5,088 bases of DNA from Leptospira saintgironsiae. Lineage in GTDB: Bacteria > Spirochaetota > Leptospiria > Leptospirales > Leptospiraceae. Shown in pieces: positions 1-5,016 of this stretch (position 1 is its first letter; every line of letters begins with the position of its first letter). Location: assembly GCF_002811765.1 (NCBI RefSeq), contig NZ_NPDR01000020.1, positions 1-5,088 on the forward strand. The letters run 5' to 3'. Both the position numbers and the translations under genes were made by a program. The notes beneath the pieces are model-generated. The model was not told the DNA's origin. It worked only from the letters and a program-made list of their open reading frames with translations, and searched no databases.

Positions 1-48
1 AAAACTTATATAATAAAAAATAAAAGAAAATCGCGATATTGCGCCTAA
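1..48 (-). mobile_element. Leading edge of the next downstream integron cassette (partial)
   Basis: On the minus strand this stretch follows the crossover point of the first attC site, so it is the first 48 bases of another cassette running off the left edge. It opens with the R' remainder TTAGGC and is then very AT-rich. It contains no ATG on the minus strand, so the gene of that cassette must start outside the window. No convincing promoter or ribosome binding site can be read from so little sequence. Confidence 0.6.
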
Positions 49-196
49 CGACCAAGGCTTGACGACGTTTCGCGAGTGCGAAAGCACTTGGCGCGAGACT
101 TGCTCTGCAAGGCGAGTGACAAAGCGAAATGTGCCGAAGGCCAAGCGAGAGTCGCGCAGCGATCTCGAAGCGCTGCGTCAGAGCCGACAGTTATAC
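43..196 (-). repeat. attC recombination site 1 (subtype II, 154 bp)
   Basis: Folded recombination site at the 3' end of cassette A. On the plus strand it runs from GCCTAAC (43-49, R') to GTTATAC (190-196, R''). L' GGCTTGACG (56-64) pairs with CGTCAGAGCC (176-185, L'') except for one additional base, which reads as an extra C in L'' on the minus strand, as in characterised attC sites. Inside are a stem 65-73/124-132, hairpins AGTGC-GAAA-GCACT (75-88) and CTTGC-TCT-GCAAG (99-111), and a hairpin with a bulged G at 147-166. Its 154 bp exceeds the usual quoted attC range of roughly 57-141 bp. The subtype is shared with the site at 3900-4051. Confidence 0.82.
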
Positions 197-207
197 GCCG
201 TACAAAG

Positions 208-828
208 TTATAGATTCGATAATTGATCATATACATTTTCGTATGATATTTTTCTTATGCCCAAGCTACTAATAAGAGAATCTTTAACTAAATCTTGAAG
301 TTTAAAATAATCATATGTAGTATGACCCTTAGGCGAATTATTTACTATTTTATATATGACAAGATTAATATTATTAACATTGTCATAAATTTCCCTTACC
401 TTTAAATGGCACTTAATATTATCATAAAAGGGATGTATGATCGAATAGTTGGCTGACTTGTTCGAATCTCTTTTTGACTTGCCGATATAAAAGCTATAAT
501 CATCCGATTTAATGGTTCTATTGCATCTAGAACAAGACACAGCAAGATTCTTGAATGAAAACGATTTGCATTTAAATAAGGATACGGATATAGGAAGAAT
601 GTGATCTATGTCAAATGCATCATTTCGTGCATTTGTAATTGCAAGTTGACAATAGCTACAAGTTAAGGTTTGCCTTCTGGCCCTCAATAGAGTTCTTTCT
701 TTTATATGAGTTTTAATTTTATTTTTCGTGTAAGACCCATTATTTGATAGATAATCCCATGGATTATTTTGTTTGCTTGAAATGGACAATTTATCCTTGT
801 CTCTAACTGTTAAATTAATCATAATCAT
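208..828 (-). CDS. ptuB: HNH endonuclease, Septu PtuB-like
   Basis: A protein of 206 residues. It has a zinc-binding HNH core: CSYC (C57, C60), then DIDH (D73, D75, H76) and CSRCN (C99, C102, N103), the layout of HNH nucleases with a structural Cys4 site. A later IHPFYDN motif (131-137) is, as I recall, common in the HNH partners of Septu and Ec78-type retron systems. Family knowledge: PtuB is the DNA-cutting effector held in complex with the ATPase PtuA. The start overlaps the end of the ATPase gene by 14 bases (8 if the second ATG at 820-822 is used). No Shine-Dalgarno sequence is visible, so translational coupling is likely. The stop lies 11 bases before the attC. The Septu assignment rests on motifs plus the neighbouring ATPase, and no reverse transcriptase is present to suggest a retron. 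Confidence 0.8.
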   Translation of the reverse strand: MIMINLTVRDKDKLSISSKQNNPWDYLSNNGSYTKNKIKTHIKERTLLRARRQTLTCSYCQLAITNARNDAFDIDHILPISVSLFKCKSFSFKNLAVSCSRCNRTIKSDDYSFYIGKSKRDSNKSANYSIIHPFYDNIKCHLKVREIYDNVNNINLVIYKIVNNSPKGHTTYDYFKLQDLVKDSLISSLGIRKISYENVYDQLSNL

Positions 829-1861
829 TTAGATTATCTGAAACAAAATTAATGATATTTTTTTGTTTCTCAGTGTATGTTTTGTTTTTTAGGGAAGTAA
901 AGGCTTTTACTATTTCGTCTTTGGTTTCGATATTTTTCGTGAAGCCAGTTATCTTATCTGATAAGATTTCAGGCAAAACTAAGCTATCTGGAAAAATGGA
1001 ATCGAAATAATTATACAAAATTTTTTCTATTGAGTGATCCTTTTCTTGAGTGTGCTCTTTGTCTTCAAAAAGTCCTGCTAAAATAAACGGTGAATGGGTG
1101 GCGATGTAGATTTGTGGATTATACATGTAGGTAAGGTCTAAGAGCTGTCCAATAAACTCATATTGCCATCTAGGATGAAGGCTGTTTTCAGGTTCGTCAA
1201 TGTACAATGAGGAATTATCTCTAATATGAAAAAGAAAGAAGCTCATTATTCGAAATAAATTAATTTCTCCAGAACTTAGTTCATTCAAACTGACTAATTG
1301 GGAATCTCTCTCGAATAAGTATTTTATTTGCAAGCCCGCGTGACGTTTGCCACCAAACAATTCCATTAATTCAATTACATTGATTATTTGTTCATCTAAT
1401 TTATTTTCTCTTAAATCGATGTAAAATCTATTGTCGTAATCTAATTTGTCTAAAATCGCTCTCTTTTTCGCAGATCTTTCTTTGTCTCCGCTTAATCCCA
1501 TCATCATATAAATATCAGAAATGTTTATTATTTCCAGAATGATTCTTGGCTTAAATCCAATATATTCTAAATAATTGCTGAAAACATACCGCTTATTATT
1601 GAATGCTTCAAAGTTTAATTGGAAATAATCAGTTATAAATGAATTGATATTGTAATACAGACTATGAGGAATCATTACATTGCAGTTCTTGAGTCTAGAT
1701 ATTTTTGAATATTTGGATTCGATAGTAGTTGTGGCTACTATGCAGTGATGTGGATTGTTTTGTATTTGCTCGATAAGCCACCTACTTTTACCACTTCCAT
1801 TAATACCTGTTACTACAGTAATATTTTTATTCCTGTATTCTTGTAAGTTACTTTGATTCAT
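815..1861 (-). CDS. ptuA: ABC-type ATPase, Septu PtuA-like
   Basis: A protein of 348 residues with all hallmarks of an ABC/SMC-like (AAA_21-type) ATPase: Walker A GINGSGKS (19-26), signature LSSGE (195-199), Walker B SLYIDEPE (218-225), D-loop SLHP (227-230) and H-loop ATHSP (254-258). A long helical insert lies between Walker A and the signature. With an HNH nuclease gene overlapping its 3' end, this matches the ptuA-ptuB order of Septu, where the ATPase assembles with and controls the nuclease. The start chosen is the first ATG outside the attC. In-frame sequence further upstream (up to 2032) only reads through the repeat and should not be annotated. The leader from the crossover point is 19 bases, with an AAAGAA stretch abutting the ATG, a poor ribosome site. 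Only 18 residues precede Walker A, short for the family, where about 25-40 is usual, so the first beta strands may be reduced. Confidence 0.82.
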   Translation of the reverse strand: MNQSNLQEYRNKNITVVTGINGSGKSRWLIEQIQNNPHHCIVATTTIESKYSKISRLKNCNVMIPHSLYYNINSFITDYFQLNFEAFNNKRYVFSNYLEYIGFKPRIILEIINISDIYMMMGLSGDKERSAKKRAILDKLDYDNRFYIDLRENKLDEQIINVIELMELFGGKRHAGLQIKYLFERDSQLVSLNELSSGEINLFRIMSFFLFHIRDNSSLYIDEPENSLHPRWQYEFIGQLLDLTYMYNPQIYIATHSPFILAGLFEDKEHTQEKDHSIEKILYNYFDSIFPDSLVLPEILSDKITGFTKNIETKDEIVKAFTSLKNKTYTEKQKNIINFVSDNLNDYD

Positions 1862-1874
1862 TTCTTTGTATGGC

Positions 1875-2015
1875 GTATAACGACCAAGGTGTTCCGACGT
1901 TTGCGATGGCACGAGTTTGCGCATGCAAACGAAGCGACTGAAGCAAATGTGGCGTAGCCCAAGCGAGAGTTGCGTAAGCAATCTCGAAGCGTAGCGGAAG
2001 CACCGATAGTTAGTC
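1875..2015 (-). repeat. attC recombination site 2 (subtype I, 141 bp)
   Basis: Site at the 3' end of cassette B. Plus-strand ends are GTATAAC (1875-1881, R') and GTTAGTC (2009-2015, R''). L' GGTGTTCCG (1888-1896) pairs with CGGAAGCACC (1995-2004, L''), leaving one extra base that is a C in L'' on the minus strand. The centre holds ACGTTTGC (1897-1904) paired with GCAAATGT (1943-1950), the apical hairpin GTTTGC-GCAT-GCAAAC (1915-1930), and a second hairpin at 1965-1985 (GAGA, bulged G, TTGC, loop GTAA, GCAA, TCTC). The L-box asymmetry orients the site with the minus-strand genes. Confidence 0.85.
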
Positions 2016-2822
2016 GCTGTGCTCTTGGACATTCTTTGGCAAATAATATGCTCTGATCAGATGAATAATTGAAAAAATTGGGACACTAGAACCTAAAAGC
2101 CATGAGCCAAGGTTACCAGTTTTAGAAAAACTAACTCCAATAAAACTAACATAGATCAATTGATAAGAAAAAGATGCTGTAGACCAATTAAAGAGCAATT
2201 TAGAAATACCTAACATATTCAAAAACATCCAAAGCATTTGACGTTTCGGAGGATTTCTGAAAGCAATTGAATACGAGGAACCAACAATAATGAGACTAAC
2301 TGCGAGTGCAATACCCAAAGCAATTATATGCATTGTAGTAAAAGCTTGTGAAGACAAACTCAAATTTTCTTCTAAATCAGTGTTAAGATCATTAAAATAA
2401 ATTCCTACTATACTGATCTTATCTTCTTCTAATTGGCGCAGCGTTATTTTGATGAAGTAATTCATCGAATCATTTCTAATACCTTTAAGAAGCAGAACAG
2501 TGTATTTATCCACTATCCCATCATTCATTTTTTGATTATGATTATATTCAAGGAGTTCGTATTTTACGGTTCCAGTTAAATATTTTTCTGCCTTCGATAA
2601 AAATTCTTGTAAGCCTGCAGTGGTATTTATTTCTTCAGAAAAAAATTTAGAAAATGTTCGATCATTAAGTTTTTCAACGATAAACTTATATTCAGCTGTT
2701 TCAACAAATTTCGAATAATCTATCAGGTTCGATTTTTCCCACTGGGAAACGATAATTCCAATGACTACAAACGGAAATAGTAACGTTGTTCCAAATAGTC
2801 CATAAACAATGTATTTCTTCAT
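2010..2822 (-). CDS. Multi-pass membrane protein of unknown function
   Basis: A protein of 270 residues that I do not recognise. It begins MKK followed by a hydrophobic segment at about residues 4-26 (signal anchor). A soluble region of about 135 residues (27-163) follows, charged and rich in Lys/Glu. Then come a strong membrane segment at about 164-186 (HIIALGIALAVSLIIVG), a basic loop RNPPKR (189-194), and two or three further hydrophobic segments within 196-258. By the positive-inside rule the 27-163 domain should lie outside the cytoplasm. The start is well supported: an AAAAGGA ribosome site sits 4 bases before the ATG, whereas reading further upstream enters the attC. The stop is TAA at 2010-2012, inside the attC R'' box. 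No enzymatic motif is seen. Because its neighbours are defence-like cassettes, a role as a membrane effector or immunity component is possible but is only inference. Confidence 0.8.
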   Translation of the reverse strand: MKKYIVYGLFGTTLLFPFVVIGIIVSQWEKSNLIDYSKFVETAEYKFIVEKLNDRTFSKFFSEEINTTAGLQEFLSKAEKYLTGTVKYELLEYNHNQKMNDGIVDKYTVLLLKGIRNDSMNYFIKITLRQLEEDKISIVGIYFNDLNTDLEENLSLSSQAFTTMHIIALGIALAVSLIIVGSSYSIAFRNPPKRQMLWMFLNMLGISKLLFNWSTASFSYQLIYVSFIGVSFSKTGNLGSWLLGSSVPIFSIIHLIRAYYLPKNVQEHSD

Positions 2823-2826
2823 AGTA

Positions 2827-2833
2827 TCCTTTT
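2827..2833 (-). promoter_or_regulatory. Ribosome binding site of the cassette B gene
   Basis: AAAAGGA on the minus strand, followed by TACT and then ATG. It is the strongest Shine-Dalgarno sequence in the window. It fixes the start at 2822 rather than the ATG at 2870, which lies inside the attC. Confidence 0.75.
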
Positions 2834-2857
2834 GATAATAATTTTCAAGAGCATTGC

Positions 2858-2994
2858 GACTAACGACCAAGGTGTTCCGACGTTTGCGATGGCACGAGTT
2901 TGCTCTGCAAACGAAGTGACTGAAGCAAATGTGGCGTAGCCCGAGCGAGAGTGCGAAGCAGCTCGAAGCGTAGCGGAAGCACCGATAGTTAGCC
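2858..2994 (-). repeat. attC recombination site 3 (subtype I, 137 bp)
   Basis: Site at the 3' end of cassette C. Plus-strand ends are GACTAAC (2858-2864, R') and GTTAGCC (2988-2994, R''). L' GGTGTTCCG (2871-2879) pairs with CGGAAGCACC (2974-2983, L''), with the same extra C in L'' as site 2. The apical hairpin is GTTTGC-TCT-GCAAAC (2898-2912), with a shorter loop than in site 2. The second hairpin, starting near 2947, is weaker than in the other sites because its outer TCTC is GCTC here. Confidence 0.85.
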
Positions 2995-3014
2995 GACGTG
3001 ACACATATATTAGC

Positions 3015-3851
3015 TCATGATTTCACAAGGAATTTGGCCTGAATGTAATTCACAAAAGCCGAACAAACAATTAAGAAATATCTAGCATCGTCAGAATTCA
3101 ATTCAGACTCATCTAAAAGAGCATGCCTGATTCCATTTGTATCGCTAGTATAACCGTACATTTTCTCAAAAGACGATTTGAAAGCCGAATGAATTTTATA
3201 TTTTTCACCTAATTTTGTCAATGCTTGGCCAAGTGTCGCTTTTTCATCACCAGCTATTAGTTTGGCAATTGATTCAACAGCAGAAATGGATTCTTTTATA
3301 CTATTTCTAAAATCTGGATTATTTCTATTTGAGAATAACTCTAGAGATTGTCTTATATGGTCGCGCACAGGTTGCAATGGATGAGCTGTTGCTAATTCTA
3401 TGGAAGCAACTTCGCTACTATCCGCTATAGGTGAAATGAGTGAGTTAACAAAACGGTATCCAGAGAGTTCTCTTGTAAAAATTTTATTACAGTCTTTCAT
3501 GAAAGTTTGATTCATCGAAGCGTTTGGATAATTATTTGCTATAAATTCAATAAAATCATAAACCTCATTCCATTTTGCTTGATTATAGTAGTCTTTTATG
3601 AATTTAAGAGATTTTGGCCAATAAGGATCAAACTCTTCAATTGGTCTTACAAAATAATCCGTATAAAGCTTAATAAATAAACTGTGTAATGGTTCAAAGT
3701 ATGGAATATGATTGTTAGGCACTTTCGATATTTCAAAGAAGTAAACTAAAGAAATGCAATTCCAAAGCCCATTCTTTAATCTTTCGTCAATTTCATTGAT
3801 CTGAATTGCAGATTTAACTGGCTTTATTCCACTTCTTTGCGAAAAATCCAT
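3015..3851 (-). CDS. AbiJ-like abortive infection protein (AbiJ_NTD4 domain + HEPN-like C-terminus)
   Basis: A protein of 278 residues. The N-terminus FSQRSGIKPVKSAIQINEID (3-22), followed by LKNGLWNCISLVYF (25-38), matches the pattern I know for the AbiJ N-terminal domain 4 family (Phe-Ser-x-Arg-x-Gly-x-Lys-Pro-Val-Lys, then an LRNSLWN-like helix). The C-terminal half has the companion pattern: NPDFRNSIKESISAVESIAK (178-197), LGQALTKL (207-214) and YGYTSDTNGIRHALLDE (232-248), the AbiJ-type HEPN-related helical domain with the R242-H243 pair. Family knowledge: such proteins are placed among abortive-infection systems, probably acting as RNase toxins during phage infection. The start at 3851 has AGGAAG ten bases upstream. 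The much longer in-frame extension to 4130 only translates the attC. Cytoplasmic, no membrane segment. Confidence 0.82.
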   Translation of the reverse strand: MDFSQRSGIKPVKSAIQINEIDERLKNGLWNCISLVYFFEISKVPNNHIPYFEPLHSLFIKLYTDYFVRPIEEFDPYWPKSLKFIKDYYNQAKWNEVYDFIEFIANNYPNASMNQTFMKDCNKIFTRELSGYRFVNSLISPIADSSEVASIELATAHPLQPVRDHIRQSLELFSNRNNPDFRNSIKESISAVESIAKLIAGDEKATLGQALTKLGEKYKIHSAFKSSFEKMYGYTSDTNGIRHALLDESELNSDDARYFLIVCSAFVNYIQAKFLVKS

Positions 3852-3861
3852 ATTTCTCAAA

Positions 3862-3867
3862 CTTCCT
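3862..3867 (-). promoter_or_regulatory. Ribosome binding site of the AbiJ-like gene
   Basis: AGGAAG on the minus strand, ten bases before the ATG at 3851. The spacing is slightly long but acceptable. An in-frame TTG lies too close to this motif to be the start, so the ATG is preferred. Confidence 0.55.
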
Positions 3868-3899
3868 AATCTATTAAGAAAATATTTTGTGTCATGTTC

Positions 3900-4051
3900 G
3901 GCTAACGACCAAGGCTTGACGACGTTTCGCGAGTCCGTAAGGACTTGGCGCGAGACTTGCTTTGCAAGGCGAGTGACAAAGCGAAATGTGCCGGAGGCCA
4001 AGCGAGAGTGCGAAGCATCTCGAAGCGCTGCGTCAGAGCCGATAGTTATGC
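3900..4051 (-). repeat. attC recombination site 4 (subtype II, 152 bp)
   Basis: Site at the 3' end of cassette D. Plus-strand ends are GGCTAAC (3900-3906, R') and GTTATGC (4045-4051, R''). L' GGCTTGACG (3913-3921) pairs with CGTCAGAGCC (4031-4040, L''), with one extra C in L'' on the minus strand. The hairpin AGTCC-GTAA-GGACT (3932-3945) occupies the same place as AGTGC-GAAA-GCACT in site 1, with one base pair exchanged on both arms. The hairpin at 4004-4021 (GAGA, bulged G, TGC, loop GAA, GCA, TCTC) is a shortened version of the one in site 1. The gene of cassette D ends inside this site. Confidence 0.83.
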
Positions 4052-5016
4052 GAAGTAGCACCGGCGATGTAGATATCACGAATTTTTTTCTTGTAAGCAT
4101 CATCGACCGATCCGTAATTCTCTTCGGCAAATTTTATGAATGCATCAAATCTTTCCCCAGGATCGGCGTGTGCATTTATGATTTCGCCAATTTCTACGCT
4201 TTCAAACGGGATATGGGTTAATATTGCATCAGGATACATTTGACCTGTAACAACTTGTTCGGCAACTGATAATAGACTTTCACCCAAATGCTTACCGTAA
4301 GTCCGTCGTGCCAGTCTCTCCTGTTCGTGAACATAATCACGGTCTGCTTTGTGAATTTCTTCTAAGCGCTGGAAGAACCAGGAATAGAAGTTTGTTACTT
4401 TATTATAGTAATCCGTACTAACAGAAAGAACATCAATTTCTTCAGTTGCATTCATAAACTCACGGGCTGGCGTCGTCCAGTCTTTGCATCTATCCTGAAG
4501 ATGATCTTTGTCTATTATCATTCTGATAACTACGCCGGTTTCTTTCGTCCACTTTGTATGCAGCTTCAGATTTGGAACTTCAATGTGAGCACAAAAATGA
4601 CGCAGACGTTTCATGAAATGACTAATAGGATCCTGAAAAGTATCGTCGATTTTCTTTTGATAGTCAGAGAATATTCCTTCCTGATCGTAGTAGCGCCTGT
4701 GTAGAAGTCTACAATGGTCTGCCAAAGATTGACCAGAATGTGCAAAATGCAGGAAAGAACGAGTCACATTTACGAAATAACGCTCCATTTTTGGTCGTTG
4801 ATCTAACGGCATTATTTGCCGGAGAAATATAGGGTCTTTGGTGAAACCAACAACTTGCGCTAGTTCCATATAGTCATCACGAAAAGATTGTAGACTCGAC
4901 TGAAAATGACGTAGTACAACCAACTTCTTATATGATTCAGTCTGATAGAGATTCTGTAGAATTTCCACGAAAGAATTTTTAGGATTCATAATATTATCCG
5001 TTGCTATTTCGCATAA
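3906..5016 (-). mobile_element. Integron gene cassette D (HEPN-like protein)
   Basis: This is a cassette of 1111 bases with a single gene that runs into its own attC. It opens on the minus strand with TTATGCGAA, and its own R'' is GCATAAC. The two ends share ten bases (GTTATGCGAA). The base composition of the gene is visibly less AT-rich than cassette A: 29 of 60 bases are G or C at 4441-4500, against 13 of 60 at 361-420. This suggests the cassettes came from different donors. Confidence 0.8.
4033..4989 (-). CDS. Protein of unknown family with HEPN-like RHFCAH motif
   Basis: A protein of 318 residues that I cannot place in a named family. It is soluble, mostly helical in appearance, and rich in aromatic and charged residues. 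The most telling element is RHFCAH (130-135), an R-x4-H motif with His after the Arg, as typical of HEPN-domain ribonucleases. It lies in a region of long predicted helices (about 67-135). Residues 195-240 look like another long amphipathic helix pair. The start is the first ATG after the attC, 27 bases past the crossover, with only a weak GGA eight bases upstream. Reading further back merely translates the repeat. The last residues, HNYRL, and the TGA stop are encoded by the attC R'' and L'' boxes, so the C-terminus is cassette-site derived. In a defence-rich array a toxin or abortive-infection RNase is a fair guess, but the motif is short and could be chance. Confidence 0.72.
   Translation of the reverse strand: MNPKNSFVEILQNLYQTESYKKLVVLRHFQSSLQSFRDDYMELAQVVGFTKDPIFLRQIMPLDQRPKMERYFVNVTRSFLHFAHSGQSLADHCRLLHRRYYDQEGIFSDYQKKIDDTFQDPISHFMKRLRHFCAHIEVPNLKLHTKWTKETGVVIRMIIDKDHLQDRCKDWTTPAREFMNATEEIDVLSVSTDYYNKVTNFYSWFFQRLEEIHKADRDYVHEQERLARRTYGKHLGESLLSVAEQVVTGQMYPDAILTHIPFESVEIGEIINAHADPGERFDAFIKFAEENYGSVDDAYKKKIRDIYIAGATSHNYRL

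Larger units (their letters stand above)
49..1880 (-). mobile_element. Integron gene cassette A (Septu-like ATPase + HNH nuclease)
   Basis: This is a cassette of 1832 bases, bounded by the G|TT crossover points of two attC sites. It carries two overlapping genes followed by its own attC. On the minus strand it opens with TTATACGCC, and its own attC begins with the complementary R'' box GTATAAC. The match between the two ends extends to 10 bases (GTTATACGCC), which supports these ends as those of one former circular cassette. A two-gene cassette is larger than the usual single-gene integron cassette and keeps a presumed two-component defence system together as one mobile unit. Confidence 0.8.
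1881..2863 (-). mobile_element. Integron gene cassette B (orphan membrane protein)
   Basis: This is a cassette of 983 bases between two crossover points, carrying one gene plus attC. It opens on the minus strand with TTAGTCGC. Its own R'' box GACTAAC is the exact complement of GTTAGTC, and the match extends to nine bases (GTTAGTCGC). The stop codon of the gene is the TAA inside R'', so gene and recombination site are fused with no spacer. Confidence 0.8.
2864..3905 (-). mobile_element. Integron gene cassette C (AbiJ-like)
   Basis: This is a cassette of 1042 bases with one gene and its attC. It opens on the minus strand with TTAGCCGA, and its own R'' is GGCTAAC. The terminal match is nine bases (GTTAGCCGA), again consistent with a former circle. 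The gene starts 54 bases after the crossover point and stops 20 bases before the attC. Confidence 0.8.

Noticed and set aside
45..236. Small minus-strand ORF of 63 codons
   Set aside because: It lies almost wholly within attC site 1 plus the end of the HNH gene in another frame. It is a repeat translation with no ribosome site.
208..1861. Retron of the Ec78 type (which also carries an ATPase and HNH pair)
   Set aside because: No reverse transcriptase gene is present in the cassette, and no space exists for a retron non-coding RNA, so a stand-alone Septu-like system fits better.
1875..2015. attC hairpins as intrinsic terminators
   Set aside because: The stems are not followed by a T tract on the minus strand, and the conserved R/L boxes explain the structure as recombination sites. 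Some attenuation of read-through is still possible.
2819..3004. Small minus-strand ORF of 61 codons
   Set aside because: It translates attC site 3 and the leader of the membrane-protein gene, and has the recurring repeat-derived peptide.
3866..3897. Promoter (ATGACA, 16 bases, TAGATT) upstream of the AbiJ-like gene
   Set aside because: The -10 match is weak, and transcription would begin within or after the ribosome binding site AGGAAG, making the promoter unproductive.
3889..4221. Plus-strand ORF of 110 codons
   Set aside because: It crosses attC site 4 and runs antisense to the well-supported cassette D gene, and has no recognisable domain.
4501..4704. Plus-strand ORF of 67 codons
   Set aside because: It is entirely antisense to the cassette D gene, with no ribosome site or family resemblance.
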